From Bemisia tabaci (lineage: Eukaryota; Arthropoda; Insecta; Hemiptera; Aleyrodidae), in NCBI RefSeq assembly GCF_918797505.1, contig NC_092797.1, forward strand, positions 21,589,372 to 21,653,371: a DNA stretch of 64,000 nucleotides, read 5' to 3'. A program made the translations under genes and the position numbers. Of the stretch, positions 1 to 12,901 are shown piece by piece; the stretch's first letter is position 1, and each line of letters opens with the position of its first letter. The notes beneath the pieces are model-generated. The model saw only the letters and a program-made list of their open reading frames with translations. It searched no databases and was not told the origin of the DNA.

Positions 1-569
1 TCATGGAGCCATGCTTATAGGTCCACGACCAATAAGGTATGACTCAAAAAGCCATACTAAAGACGGTAAGTCACTTTGGTTAGAAATTATGGATCTCCGA
101 GCCATTTTTTAAGGGTCTCAGAGTCATACCTTTTTTTGAGTGTAGAGAAGCAAGAGGCGACAAAAATCAAGATATACCCTTATTTTGAGGCGCTGAAGTC
201 TAATTTCCAGACGAATTTGTCGTGAGGCGGCATTATCATAGGCGTAGGCGGTGAGATTAAAACGTTGAAGGGGTCCCCTAAAGACAGCGCTGAGTGCGCT
301 GACGAGCTTCTGTCATGCCGCTGCGTTAGCGTATACCAGCGATAACTCTCGAGTCGCTTTATTAATCATCCAATTAGGATCCGGCACGGTTCCTCATGAG
401 AAGCCCCTGGTATCCGGCAACGTAAACTCTTCAGCATCCATCTTGTGCGGGTTATCTATGTGCTATGTCCATGGAGCGAAGCGAGGCAGCGGGATCGAAT
501 GAGGACGACCGAAGTATCAAGGAAGAGATGAGGACATGAGGAGAGAGAGAAAGAAGTGAAGCTACTAAT

Positions 570-1119
570 CTACCGTGCTAAGGAAAAACGCCGTATGAAC
601 ATTCGAGAGTTGCCAAATTGCCCCAGATAAAAAATGTATTTTTGAGAACGATTATGCGCATTTTTACTTAAAATTTTCAAACATTTTACACAAAATAGAG
701 ATGTTGCATGTGTTGCAGGGTTGCCGTGTTTTCAGTTTTGGAGTCCCCAAATGAAGTGGCAGCCCTGTCAATGTATTTGCTCCCTATCTTTGCATGGAAA
801 GTTTGTTTTGATGTAGAGGTGGACTCTCAGGGTAGGGCGGGATATCCCCTCCATTTTGGCCTCACTTCGAGAGCTTTGTTTGAGCTTGGGAGATGATTTC
901 AGAGAAAACCAGTGGCACCATCGTGTTTCTCGCGAACTTTTACATAAGAAACAACAGTCAGATCGCAAATCCCTCACACATGCAACATCTCCATTGTGAA
1001 CAAAATCGTCTGAAAAATGAAAGAAAAAAATTCACGATTTTCCGGGTAAATTAAGGTTTTATTGAAGGAAATGTGGCAACGTCTGACGGTTCATACGGCG
1101 TTCTTCCTTAGCACGGCAG
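570..1119. mobile_element. CTGCCGTGC-family MITE, copy 1, interrupted by a nested element
   Basis: Left end CTACCGTGCTAAGGAAAAAC, right end CTTCCTTAGCACGGCAG; both ends carry the ACGCCGTATGAAC motif and TTGCCAAAT-type inner repeats. It is flanked by TAAT on both sides (4-bp target duplication). It is 550 bp instead of the usual 250 because of an insertion at about 700-989. Confidence 0.85.
700..989. mobile_element. Nested TIR element inside MITE copy 1
   Basis: Ends GATGTTGCATGTGT (700-713) and ACACATGCAACATC (976-989). Host MITE sequence stops just before it and resumes after it (CATTGTGAACAAAATCGTCTGAAAAAT, compare the equivalent part of copy 2). About 290 bp, non-coding. Confidence 0.75.
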
Positions 1120-2158
1120 TAATCCTTGCAACGCTTTTTTAAGTAGCAGCGCTCGACGGTCGGCTTCCGAGACGAGTGAAGTGACGCCACGTCCGTTCAG
1201 CTGTCTCAATAGGAATCGTTCCTCCTTAAAAAGTGGCTCACAAAGGTAGGTCATTACTTCTGACCTATTCAATGGCGTTCGACATCATCCTTGATTAAGA
1301 TTTAGGTGCTCTCGCTAACCGAGGAGAGCTTGGTGTCTCGCTGTCTCCGTGCTGCATGCGAGGAGAATCTCGCTCATTAGAACTCAGACAATGGTCGAGG
1401 TGCATTCCCGATGCGACTTGGCTAAAATGTTATTTTTCCATTTAAATCCATTACAAATAATCGATTCACGGTGAGGCGGCCTCCTTTGATGTATATCGAT
1501 TGTTTGACATGCGTTCAAATCAGGGACAGAACCCCGTTGCCACTTCGCAATCGCCACTGGATTCTGTCGACTCCCTTTTATTCCGGAAGAAATTGTTTTG
1601 GAATTAATTCGTTTTGGATTTTTCTGCTCTAAAAATAAACGCGCAGGAGATTGAATACTTTCCAGGCTTTATTGGAAACCACGCGTGGTTTAGAGGAAAA
1701 AATTCCGGACCTTCTTGTGAAATTTCCGAATATTTCAGTACTTCCGGACCGCTCTTAATAAATCAGCACTATTTCCGGAATTTCTAGAAATTCCGGACAG
1801 ACATCTGGATGAATACATCGATGGCCCATGTATGACACCGTGTCTCCGTTTGCGACGTTGCAGACTCCTTGCCATAATTATTTTTTCTTTAGAAAACTAG
1901 CAGACAGAATTTCTTGACAACTTTTCTCATCTTACTTCTCTGTCAGCAGAATGATCTGTACAGATTCCAAGCTATAAAGCTGGCCTGTCTCTCAGTGAAA
2001 AATGAAATATGAGCGGAAATTTTGAAATGCCGCAATTGAGGTATGTGCTTTCGCTCTTGGGCCATCGATATACTCAACCAACCTGAGAAATCTATTTAAA
2101 ACCTATAAAATAAATCATTAAAGAGATGAAGAGTGTGCGAGGGAATCTTCATTCCGTG
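1120..2158. other. Non-coding stretch, part of presumed FMNL intron 1
   Basis: No coding signal. 1640-1815 holds motifs (AAATTCCGGAC, TTTCAGTACTTCCGGACC) related to the AGGGTGTCTAC element. The remainder is unassigned. Confidence 0.5.
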
Positions 2159-2316
2159 CAGTGGCGTGCTTCGCGATATATCGATTGATACGCCATTCAA
2201 ACCTACGAAAAAAGATCGATTATCAGGGTGTCCGCAGCGAACTCCTTAGTAATCGATTCTTTACCATAGCTTCAAATGGCGAGATATCGATAATCGATCA
2301 TTCACGCCACGCCACT
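2159..2316. mobile_element. hAT-type MITE with perfect 8-bp target duplication
   Basis: 158-bp element with ends CAGTGGCGTG...CGCCACTG, the classic hAT-type TIR. It is flanked on both sides by the identical 8-mer ATTCCGTG (2151-2158 and 2317-2324). No coding sequence. The intact duplication suggests a fairly recent insertion. Confidence 0.9.
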
Positions 2317-2839
2317 GATTCCGTGAGGTGGTAACGACGGAGATTTCGAGGGAGCCCCGAAGTCGACGCACCGGCGGCAGACCAAGGAGCGGATTGATAA
2401 ATTCCCTCTTTCTATTTATTTATTCGGAATGGATGGTTTATGAAATAAATCTAAAAATGACAGCGAATTAATGGAAGGCAGTATCCTGTTAGATAAGCTA
2501 TCGATTTATACGGCCGCCTCGGAGCCCGTGCCTATTTGTTCGGCGGGACTTGGGAGCCAGCTCCCATCCTAAAACCTGGCTATTCGGCTCGTACCTGACG
2601 CTTTATTTTTCGATGCTCCTGGGACCCTAACCGGACCCCCCCCCCCCCCACCCCCGCAACCCTTGCCCGCTCCCGATCGGAGTCGACTCGGGTGCCCTTT
2701 GCCATCGACTATCCATCACCGATTTCAACCGTTTCAAGTTCCCAAATTTTCTCATTCGCTCCACCCGAAGCTCCAAAAGTGCGAGATGCTTCCGGTCCCC
2801 CCCTCCGTTTCTCGTTCTTTTTTCCGGGGGCTCTCAATT

Positions 2840-3047
2840 TTCACTGGTAAAAAAAACCTCTTGGTTCAAGAGTGCAGTTTCTTGTCGCCGGATTTAAGAG
2901 TCGGACTCTTGTTTCAATGCAAAATCATCTCGAATCAATGCAAAATCCGCTTGAAACAAGAGTTCAAGACTCTTAAATCCGGCGACAAGAAACTGCACTC
3001 TTAAGTCAATGCAATGCGGCATTGGTCCAAGAGGGTTTTTTCCAGGG
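2840..3047. mobile_element. CACTGG-type hairpin element, separate subfamily
   Basis: CACTGGTAAAAAAAACCTCTTGG at the left, AAGAGGGTTTTTTCCAG at the right. The inner arms GAGTGCAGTTTCTTGTCGCC and GGCGACAAGAAACTGCACTC are perfect complements, so the whole piece folds into a hairpin. An ORF over it (2663-3004) is a by-product of the hairpin. Confidence 0.75.
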
Positions 3048-3467
3048 ATTCTTTTAGTTCCTTCTTACTTACTCATTCGGGAGAGTCGCACCGACAGTCG
3101 ATCCCTCTACCGTAAGTAATTGAGAAAAGTGTGAGAGATTATCATTAAAACCAGAACTGCATGGTTAAAGCGAACTGATACTTTGGACGAAAAATATGAG
3201 AACTTCTGGGGTGAACCATAAAAAACAGATCAAATTTTTGAGAAGTACGGAAAGAGAGGCGACGAATATACTCATAATATGGAAAATGTACAAGAAAATG
3301 TATGATTATGAAACCGTAAAAAGAAAATCTAAAAAACTTCCGTTCGCCTTGCATAATCTGTCTCCTTTTATTTGGGTTGAGTAAAACAGTTCGAACAAAG
3401 AAAATATTAATTTCACGTAAATTTTCCAATATCGGATGCAACAATCTCGTAACCCTATGAACCCAAG

Positions 3468-3699
3468 GGCAGATCTAGCAATTTGGATTACCTCCATTTA
3501 TAGCTATGTTGAATAATCGATTCTTATCGGGGCACCTGGCTCCTCTTAGAATCGATTCATTTCCATAGGTTATATATAAGTTACCTATGGAAATGAATCG
3601 ATTCTAAGAGGGGCCTGGCAAGTGCCCCGATAAGAAGCGATTACTAAACATAGCTTTGAATGGAGAAAAAACAATATTGCCGATTTTCTGGATCTACCA
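3468..3699. mobile_element. Palindromic ATCGATTCTTATCGGGGC element, copy 1
   Basis: Outer ends GGCAGATCTAGCAATTTGG and a diverged complement; the inner hairpin (about 3504-3657) has arms AATCGATTCTTATCGGGGC and GCCCCGATAAGAAGCGATT around a centre of TTATATATAA. Relatives are at 14560-14693 and 50240-50402. Confidence 0.75.
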
Positions 3700-5879
3700 A
3701 TTTACTAATATTTTGCGTCAAAGAGCAAAGTTATTCTTTCCACATGAATTTTCAGTGTCAGTAGACCCCCCCCCCCCCCCCCCCCTCAAATTGGCAGAAA
3801 AATTAACTCAACCCGTTCAATTTACTAATAATTCAACATGAACATTATTTCATTGTCCAAAGTTTTTATCTCGCAAAAAGTATCTTACGAGTGTCAAAGA
3901 AAATTTTTAACCGCCGGAGACCGCTTTTCAGGGGACCAGACTCTCAGGCGTGGTGAATTTTTCCGCTACCCCGCGAGCTTTCAACTAGATTACTGAACAG
4001 CGAAAAGAATGATAGAGGGTGATGTTAATGAGATAGATTTTCTTTGTACGGCGCTGGGCACAGAAAAGCAGGGCCGCATGGTAGGAAAGTGCTCATGCGG
4101 TGGCGGAATAATAATTGGATGGAGTGTCGTAATTATTGTTGTTTGCAAGCACATAGTTGCCAAATTTCATGGTGGAAATCCTCTCCCCGAGATCATGTGT
4201 TCGACTCTATCATCCGTGGGGGTCCTCGGTAACCTTGATGATTGAGAGAAAAAGTTCTTCGACCTGGGGAGTCAAAGTTTCTCCGGAATGTCGAAGGTGG
4301 GGAACGGGAAAGTTGTTGGAAAGTTCCGCGTGCTCTTGAAAGTGTAAGTGTATGTGTACGTGGGTTTTGTGTTTTCCCATCGAAGTTTCCCGGAAACGTA
4401 GATTTTAACGTTTAGCTGAGTATTCCTGGGAAATTTTCCGGAATAGTTCCTGCTTAGGCGAAATTTTCGATCATGAGAATTTCTGGTCGCAGTCATGACC
4501 GTGGCTACAAACATTTTATAGGGGGGAAATCGAGATGACATGTGGAAATTGTGGGAGCTCTCACAAAAAAAGAAAGACTTCCCATCTGTACTCCAAAGTT
4601 TTAGTACTCCTGTAAACATGACCCAGGCCGGCATTTCCTTAGTGCAATACCCGCTTTCTAGCAATGCGGTGGCATCTGCACGATTGTCACAGGAAAAAAT
4701 CAATCTATTCAAGGCCACCGACAGGGTTATTTCAATTTAAATTTTCCACTGCACGGTGCTCCTTGTATAAAACTACACGGAACTCAGCCTTCGTAAGGCT
4801 GTGCATAATAATTTTTCTTTGCTAAACAAATAGGCTCTTTTCCAGAGGTCCAATATGGAAATGGTAGGTTACCTCAAGCGGGTTTTTTAAAAGTTTGGAT
4901 GGAAAAAAATTCCCTGACTTTATCGAGTTTTCCTGGATCGGGATGATCAAGATTCCCTTAATGTTCACATCAAGAATCAAAGAGCGTAGAGCTGAAGAAT
5001 TACCAATTTTTGGCGATAATTTTATCACAGTTATGGAAGCTTAGGAACCTTCCATCTTGATGTTTTGAGTTTTTTTTTTTTTTGAGAGTGGGGGGAGGTG
5101 GTTTGGCTGTATTTTCGGGAGAGAAAATCTAGTTAAGACAACTTCTGTCTCCAACTCTCCAACGGTCCCGATCAGCATGACCAATCTACACCATCCGTAG
5201 CAAGAGGACCAAGGCTTGCTCGACCGTGGCACCGACAATTCTCCCTCCGGAATTGCCAGCTGATCGAGGCCAATCACACTATATCCCTTTCGCAGGTATA
5301 GAGGGCGCCAGTGAGTCTTTGGGTGTTAATCATTCGATCAACTAAAATAGTTGCCATTCCCGCGGAAAATTTTCCTCTCTTTACAATTATTCAGAGAGCG
5401 GGCGCAGAGCACTCACCCAGAACCTCAGTTTGATTGTGTGGGCAGCACTGACGTTTCCCAGACTTCAGGATAAACAAATGTATAGTCTCCATTTCATAAA
5501 ATTCCGTGGTTCTCCTAAACTTGACCCGACAAAATTCCTTGCGCCAATCCCTGTTTCGCAGATTTGTTGACATCCTGTCAGCGCTATCCGATTCGGTGGA
5601 TGATTCGCGTTGATTTCTGCTCAGCGAGAGCTGGCAGCTCGAGTGAGCCTGTGTCCTGGAGCGGAAAAGAGCGTTTGAAAGGAACCTGGGAGGATGAACG
5701 AGGCCTGAATGATGGATGATTGATAGCGACGCGAGTCAGTAACTTGTTGAGTCGGGTGTGTGTGTAATTGCAAGTTGAGGAGGGGGGTTACTGCACTACT
5801 CTAACAGCGGGAGTCCGTGCCCCCGACTTCGTTGCTTCTCCATTCTGTCCCGGTAAAATATCCCTAATCGCACCTTTAC
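3700..5879. other. Non-coding stretch, presumed FMNL intron 1
   Basis: Poly-C at about 3766-3785 and a GT run near 5755. Open frames here (for example minus 4272-4718, 148 codons) show no recognisable domain and no splice partner. Nothing else was identified. Confidence 0.45.
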
Positions 5880-6132
5880 CTGCCGTACTGAGGAAGAACG
5901 CCGTATGAACATTCGAGAGCTGCCAAATTCACTTCGATAAAATGTTTATTTTTGAGGAAACTTATGAATATTTTTCCGTTAAATTTTCAGAATCTTCAGA
6001 TGAAAGTGCGAACCAAATTATCTGAAAAATTGGGAGGAAAATATTCAGGAGTTTACCAGAAAATTCGCGTTTTAGGAAAGGAAATTTGGCAACGCCTGAG
6101 GGCTCATATGGTGTTTTTTCTCAGCACGGCAG
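5880..6132. mobile_element. CTGCCGTGC-family MITE, copy 2
   Basis: 253 bp with long inverted ends: CTGCCGTACTGAGGAAGAAC at the left and TCTCAGCACGGCAG at the right, TTGCCAAAT/ATTTGGCAA inside each arm. TACC is found at both flanks if the first C is shared. Confidence 0.85.
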
Positions 6133-6903
6133 TACCCTGCACCGTTTCGACTAATCACTATGAGCCTCCATCAGATTGGCAGCAATGACCGGGTCTTCAA
6201 TGAAGCGCCTTGTCTTTGTCTCGTCTTTGTCCGTCTTGTATCCTTGGAGCGAGCGAAATTAACTCGGAGGTGTCTTCGTCGAAACGCTCGCTATCACTCT
6301 CACTTGTCGGTCTTTTGAATCGAGAGTCGTTTGCACCAGATTTATTGCGGTTATAATTAAGTTAACGTGTGAGGGGGAGCTCGTTGAGGCCATAAAGAGA
6401 GCCGGTGTCTCCTCTTCTGTTGAAAAAGAATGCAATAAAAATACGGCAACGAGTTGCAAGATAATAATGGCATACTGCACTCCGCGCGTGGAAACCGCAC
6501 ACGGAATTGAGACTAAACCGAGCATTTGACGAAATGTTGGAGAAGATGCAGAGGCGCTCGATGCTACGTGTTGATCTTGTGCAAACCATCAACTTGCTCC
6601 AGGAAACCACGAGAGAAGCGAGTGGTGCGAAATATATTTAAAAAGTGAGAAGAGACATTCAGAACTGCATTTTGCAGTTTGGAACTATAAATTCTGGCTC
6701 TTCTGGAAGAACACTTACGTGCACAGGAAACCAATGGCACGTACGTCGTTTTTAAACGGGCTAGAAATTTTGTTCCAAATAGCAAAATGTAATCCATTTG
6801 TATTACCTCCAGAACTAATGAAGATAAACCAAAGCAGAAAAAAAGCTGTCATTAATTGAAATGAAATCAGCTTTGAAGAAAGTCGCGGATATAGAAAAGA
6901 GCT

Positions 6904-7806
6904 CAGGGCCGGATTTACCTACTTGGCACACATGGGCCGCCTGTAGATTGCCGCCCTCTCCTTCTAATTCGTTTTTGAAACATCGATACAAACCATCATG
7001 TGAACGTGCCGGGAGGAGAGGGGTTCATGAGACGCGTTTACTCGTGTTGGGCACTATTTTTTGTGAAATAGCCCTGTCAACACTAGCAAAAGTTCCGCGG
7101 AACTTGGCGCAAAAGTTAAGTTCCGTAAACCTATCACTGAGAGGGACAAGGCCTTTTGTTTATAAGAAATTGAACGAAAAAATACATGAATGTGGGTTAA
7201 TAATTTTAATTTTCCGCCACCGCCGCCACCGCAACTGTGTTCGGCGCAATGGGTGAAGAATCCCTGCAGTCATATATGGCGCTTATGCGTTTCACGGCAG
7301 ACCGCACTGGTGGCGCAAATGCGTGCAGTGTTTCGTGGGTGTGGGGCCTGCTGACCGCACTACCGTGTGACGCAATGCGGGAGAGTTATTCAAGGAGTAC
7401 GTGGCAGGCGCTACTTATGTGGTTCATGCAGACAGGTCCGCGCCGAGGGCGAGGGCTGTCTCCTTTTCAATCTCAAGTCCTCGATAGTCATCATTGCTCT
7501 CCGGCAGCGGCCGTTCCGCACCAGGCCAAATTACATGTTTCGGCTGCTCTCTCTTCAACTAGACATAATGAAAGGCGCTGTCTCTTGAATTACCTGAAAG
7601 ACGGCCACACCTTAATAGTTACTGATACTTTATACCTCTCAGGAAATGGAGAGATTTTGTCCGCCTTTTCTCGTTAGTAATATCTTTCCTGAATCCAGAT
7701 TTTTTTGTTTGATACCAACAATATGAATAAATTGTAACATTTGCCGCCCCCTAAATTTGCCGTTATGGGCCGCGGTCCATGTGGCCACCCTCTAGATCCG
7801 GCCCTG
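6904..7806 (+). mobile_element. hAT-like non-autonomous element, CAGGGCCGG ends, copy 1
   Basis: Ends CAGGGCCGGATTTACC and GATCCGGCCCTG. Flanking 8-mers are similar but not identical (AAAGAGCT and AAAAGGCT). The interior shares GGCGCAATG(G/C)GTGAA and GACCGCACTA blocks with the copies at 19.2 and 59.4 kb. ORFs inside are not transposase-like. Confidence 0.8.
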
Positions 7807-7999
7807 AAAAGGCTACCATTTTTTCTGAACTTTTCTTCAGCTACCGTTAACAATCCTAACCTCGTTATCTTATCTCGAGCGAAAAATTTAAAAAGACATC
7901 GGGCTAATCAAATGCCCCCAAAAATTTTTTGAGATAAGTTTCGAAAAAATTGATTTTACGCGTAAACTAGTGGGATCAAACTTAAATATCCATTTTGTT

Positions 8000-8005
8000 T
8001 TTTTT

Positions 8006-8044
<39 letters not shown>
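8000..8044. repeat. Poly-T tract
   Basis: More than 40 almost uninterrupted Ts. An ORF on the other strand ending in poly-Lys (8005-8199) is an artefact of it. Confidence 0.9.
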
Positions 8045-8045
<1 letters not shown>

Positions 8046-9036
8046 GGGACAGTAAATGGCCCAGTTGAAAGCTATAAAAGCCCGTTACATCGTAATTTAT
8101 TTCTGAGATGCTTCCGCGTGAATCACGTAAAAGTCTGGATACGTGACGCGCGAAGTAACAAGTTGTTAGAGTAGTACGCAGAAAAAATGGAACTCTCACA
8201 AAGTGATAGTGCTGTGAGATATTTACAAACTCACGATTATTCGAAAAGTTTTAGAGAGGTAATTTTCACTGATTCTATTTGTCTTCATTAATTCTGTAGA
8301 GAAGACAAAGGATAAATTTATTTTACAAATATCTCTTTAATATGCTTAAGGTATAAACTTAAACCGGGCACAGAGTAGAACAATTAATTGCGATGCAATT
8401 TTCAGACCATTCCGCAACAAACCTTGATCTTTATGAGAATCAATAAAAAATCCCACTTTCTTTCATACACGCGAAAAAAAGGAAAAATCATACATTGTAG
8501 GTATTCAGGTAATTTTTTTATGCAAATACGAGTCTCATTAACGTATTATGACTGCAAGGTTGAGAGCTTATCTCTGAAATCGGAGCGCAAATCCGCGTCA
8601 GCCTCGCAAAGGCTAACGATCCTCCAACACACACTTCGTCTTTAACGTCGCGACATAAACACTGTAAGCTCGATCGTTGGTTTTCCGCCAGGAAAAATCA
8701 AAAATAAAACGCTAATCCTATAACAGAATTTTTATTTTCCATTCAAGGATGCGACTCGTATCATTCCATTTCGAAGAATTATTCTCTGCTACAAGAGTTT
8801 CCTCATTTTTTTACTATTTTCGTCCGTCCCCATGGTGAGAGGAATCTTAGAATTGGACATTTTTGCAATCCGAACTTACAATTCCTGACTTCACAATCAG
8901 TTATAGAAACAACGGTACAATACCATTATTTTTCCCTATAGCACCTAAGGTGTTTTTTACGGATGAGCCAGAATGTTGTAAGGAGAAAACTGAGAGAAGT
9001 CTCCAGACACAATTCCCCGGATTCCCAGCGTTGTCG

Positions 9037-9357
9037 CAGGGTGTCCCTACGAAAACACGACATGACTCAGAAATCAGAACTTCTTCATTACTTTTTCAAG
9101 TATCATTCACAAGAAATTCAGTACCCTTCCCTCAACAGAAAAATACAGTACTTTTGCATGTACTCGTATCCAATTGACGACGAAATTCGAAAATTTATCA
9201 ATTTTCTCGCTCACATTGACGACCAAAATGACAAAAACTGAAAAAATTCCGGACCCCTTTGTCGGATATGTCCCGCACTTTTTCAGTACCTGTCCGGACT
9301 GCTCCTTATTGAAAAATCAGGTCCTATTTGCCGGAAATTCCGGACTTGATAGAACCA
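9037..9357. repeat. Decayed relative of the AGGGTGTCTAC element
   Basis: Begins CAGGGTGTCCCTACGAAAAC and follows the copy at 24 kb through AAGAAATTCAGTACCC, GACGAAATTCGAAAAT and GACCAAAATGACAAAAA, but the right end is degenerate. ORFs in this stretch are repeats, not genes. Confidence 0.6.
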
Positions 9358-9644
9358 CCACTGTTGTCCAAGAGTTTAAAGAGGGCGCTCGGAGGAAGAG
9401 TTCTCAAGGAAGACGGACGACATATGGCCAAACCCCAGCTGAGACTTGGACTCCAGATTCGAGTGTCACTTTTTCCTGGGGCCAGAAACGCCAACGCCCG
9501 CGAATATACAACAAGTAAAAATAAGCCGGGAATAACGTTGGTCCGGCCGCGACAACGGGGCTCCATCCCGGTCGAGCCAAGTGGGCACGAGTAGCCGCGG
9601 ATTATGCAAATCCACCGAGGACTTGGGAGTGAGGGCATTAACGG

Positions 9645-9705
9645 GGCTGGGGGTGGGGGTTGGGGGGGGGGGGTATTGGGGGGAGAGGGTCGGGGGGGAC
9701 GGGCC
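9645..9705. repeat. G-rich tract with quadruplex potential
   Basis: Repeated runs of four or more G (GGGGTTGGGGGGGGGG, then GGGGGGAGAGGG and GGGGGGGAC). Similar short runs occur at 26608-26622 (C), 29340-29350 and 57518-57532. Confidence 0.8.
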
Positions 9706-9953
9706 GACCGCCCCATCCGCCCATCGCCGCTGCAGTCACGTGCCGCGGCTCATCGGCCCCGAACCGGAGATGAAGATGAAGGATGGGAGTCGAAGATGAC
9801 GTAAGCCCCGAAAACCGGTGAACCCTTAATAAGTCGGTAAATAATGCCAAGGCCCCAAGGTTGGGGCTTGCATCATCAATTGCACATTTTGCCTTCGACA
9901 GGGAGAGGGGCGGGGCAGAACACACAGGGATCCTCGCCTCGTATTTTATCGAC

Positions 9954-10197
9954 CACTGGAAAAAAAAAAAACATCATTGGAATCTAGAGTCCAGACACTA
10001 AAGAACATCGACAAAGACAAAATTTACTCTTGATTCAAATCAGATTTTAAAAGCTAAAATCAAGAACCCAGCCACTTAGTTCGAGGCGGATTTCCTTGTT
10101 GATTTAAGCTTAAATCTGATTGAATCAAGAGTATGTTTTCTTGTCAAATGTTTCAAGCGTCTGGACTCTAATCCGATTGTGTTTTTTTTTTCCAGTG
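9954..10197. mobile_element. CACTGG...CCAGTG hairpin MITE, distal copy
   Basis: Starts CACTGGAAAAAAAAAAAACA and ends TTTTTTTTTCCAGTG. The two halves are largely complementary (ATTGGAATCTAGAGTCCAGAC against GTCTGGACTCTAATCCGATT), so the whole 244 bp can fold into one hairpin. Confidence 0.8.
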
Positions 10198-10995
10198 AGT
10201 TAAAAGGGCTTGTGTCACTTAAGACTATCGGAAAATTTTAAAAATATGTGATACGTCTTTTTTGCGGACGTCGTTGTGAGTTATTTGGCAATGAGACATT
10301 TTAATATGCAGATTTTATCAAAAATGTATTAAATTTACAACGAATTGATATTATATCGTAACCAAATTCATGTCATGATTTGGTCACCTCACGTCATCAG
10401 ATTTTGATTGAAATTTGTGACGCATCTCAATTCTCATCAAATTACAAATTGGACTTCAATCAAGTAATTCCTCACACTTGGATTAATATGGCTTCTAATT
10501 GGTCAAAAACCGAGTGATTTCTTGGCTATCGAGTCTTGTAGAGTCATGCGATCCTTAAACAAAATACTTTTTCACAACGTAAATATGAGACAACTCTGGT
10601 GACAACTTACGGTGATACCACTATGCGACCCACGTGAGTGACCATATTGCCTACCCTAAAATTAGAAGGCGAACTGACATGGGCATTAAAAAGTCACGTC
10701 TTCCCACTCGATAGGAAAACTATTATTTTGCATGTTGGATTAGATTAAAGCAAGGATGGCGCAGTGACTAAATTCGTCTAAAAGGGGCCTATGGTAGGCA
10801 ACCTAGGATGACTTCCTCTAGGATTGGAGCCAGAGCCGGAAACACCCGAACACCAGGAGCACCGACGATCGACGCCGCGCTGCGCGCCGCCGAGTGAAGG
10901 TGCGTTTCCACAGGGCGTGAGCGACGTTAAGTCGACCGCGCAGTTTTTTCGCGCGACCCGGTGCGATGATGCCACCGAAAGAGCAACTGAAAATG

Positions 10996-11246
10996 CTGCC
11001 GTGCTAATTGTAAGAAAAAATGCCGTCTGGGCCTTCAGGAGTTGCCCAATTTTCCTTAGTAAATCACGAATTTTCGGGGAAAGTTTCTTCCAATTTTACA
11101 GATGAATTTGTCCGAAATTGCATCTGAAAGTCCTGAACATTTCAAGGAAAATATTCTTAGTTTTCCTCAAAAATAAACATTTTATCGAAGGAAAATTGGG
11201 AACTGTTCGAATGATTATACGGCGTTTTGTTTCTACCCGACTGCAG
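10996..11246. mobile_element. CTGCCGTGC-family MITE, copy 3 (diverged)
   Basis: Left end CTGCCGTGCTAATTGTAAG then ATGCCGTCTGG; right part CGAATGATTATACGGCGTTTTG, ending CTGCAG. The arms are clearly decayed compared with other copies. Confidence 0.65.
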
Positions 11247-12901
11247 AATGGGTATTGTAGTCGAGTAAAATACAAACGGTTCCCCACCGAATTTAGAACA
11301 TGAAAATTCGCCTGACAATAGAAGATTGGGAACGGGCTGTTTAAGAAGACATAATTGAAAATAGTTATCAGGCAAAATGTGATTGTTTCGAAACCTCAAA
11401 CCCAATCTAGTGAGGCAAATGAAGGCGATTTAACTAAGTTTCCCCTGACATTTTCGTCATTTTCCCCGACATTTTCCGGTTTTCCCTGACTGTGGCAACC
11501 CTGTAAATATGATTGCATCTGATCGCGAGTAATCTGCGCGGCTCATTTCAGCGCATCACACTGCTCAGGCGCTCGCGGCGCGTCCTGTGGAACTGTGGCT
11601 TGGACGACGTGGTGTGAATCCTCCGCATGGGGGGAAGAACTTGCCGGGAGCTGAGAAGCTCCACGGAGCACAGAAAGCTTGGATCCACTCAAACGAATCC
11701 ACTTAGGCACGCCGGACCACGGCCAATGCACATTGACTAATTAACGATCGAATTCACGACTCCTCCATACACCTTCCGACCGCCCCGCATCAAAGTTTCG
11801 GCCGTTTTGAAGCCATTGCGTTGGATATCTGCGGAACCTGGACTATAAAAGAAACTCATCGGATCTTAACCGTTACGCCTGAATCCTCCGATAGCCACGA
11901 TAACCTCGCTCGTACTGAAAACGTCTTCCTGTCTTTCATTGAGAAGCAACATAATAGTGTACCGCTTCAAAATTGATAGAATTCCCAACAGAGATGCAGA
12001 AACTTCTCTATCTCGCAATCGGTCAGGTGTGAGAGTGGAAGGTCCCGAAAACGATGTTTTTAAATGGGAAAGCTGGCAAAATCGCGTTTGCCTTGCAGAG
12101 CAGCGGTAAAAGCTACTTGTTTTTCGTAAAATCGCTGTGAAAATAACGAAAGTTTCGCAAAGTCGCAGCAATTCTTGCGTTCAGAGCCATAAAAAAGTCA
12201 TCTTTTCGAAATTCCTGAGGAGGAATGGTTTTTAAAATTGGAAGGGTCAATTTGAAAAATAGGAAGGCTACGAACTTCCTGCGACCCTAGAATTTTAGGA
12301 AATGTTCCCGACTCCACCTCTTTTTTCTAAATTCTTTATTTCTCTAATTTGCCCCTTAAATCAGTGTTTTGATGCTCTACGTGTTCATCTTTCATTTTAC
12401 AGAATTTTCATGGAAAATCCGTTACCATGGCGCGCGTAAATGCTCAACAGTTCGTCTTATAAAGACACCCTGGGTGTAAATTTCGATAGTTGCAGATCAG
12501 GTAAACATAAACCAAAAATCAGCGGATTCAGCCCTTAGCTTGCGTGTCACAAGTCACATACCTAACGGACATTTTGTCGATCCCCCGACGAAAGAACATA
12601 GCCACATTTCATTGTTGCCAAATTTCCTCCCTCAAATTACATTTTTACTACGAAAATCCTTGGCATTTCTACTTATAATTTCACTGATTATTCTTCAGAT
12701 CTCTGCAAAAATCAGACAGGTTTCGGAAAGAAATTACACAAGTGCTTTTTGTAAACAATTGAATTGTTCGGGTCAATTTCGCAACCCTGGAATTAAGTTA
12801 CGTTCTTTCGTCCGGGAAACGAGATTTCGAAGCCGTCCGCAACCCACACGGGGCGACGACAAAATTAGGGCCCAGGATGCGAACCAACGACCTCAACCAC
12901 T
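11247..12901. other. Non-coding stretch, presumed FMNL intron 1
   Basis: No recognisable gene or repeat. The plus ORF 12540-13007 runs into MITE copy 4 and is discounted. Confidence 0.45.

Noticed and set aside
1..160. Inverted arms AAGGTATGACTC (34-45) and GAGTCATACCTT (121-132) as a MITE
   Set aside because: The arms are short, the flanking pairing fails, and no second copy was seen. Too weak to call.
2663..3004. 113-codon ORF over a poly-C run
   Set aside because: Created by the hairpin element at 2840-3047; both arms are read in succession.
4272..4718. 148-codon minus-strand ORF
   Set aside because: Thr/Tyr repeat and mixed composition with no domain and no neighbouring exon.
7237..7677. 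146-codon ORF inside a hAT-like element, considered as transposase
   Set aside because: No hAT transposase motifs. The other copies do not keep the frame open, and the element is too short.
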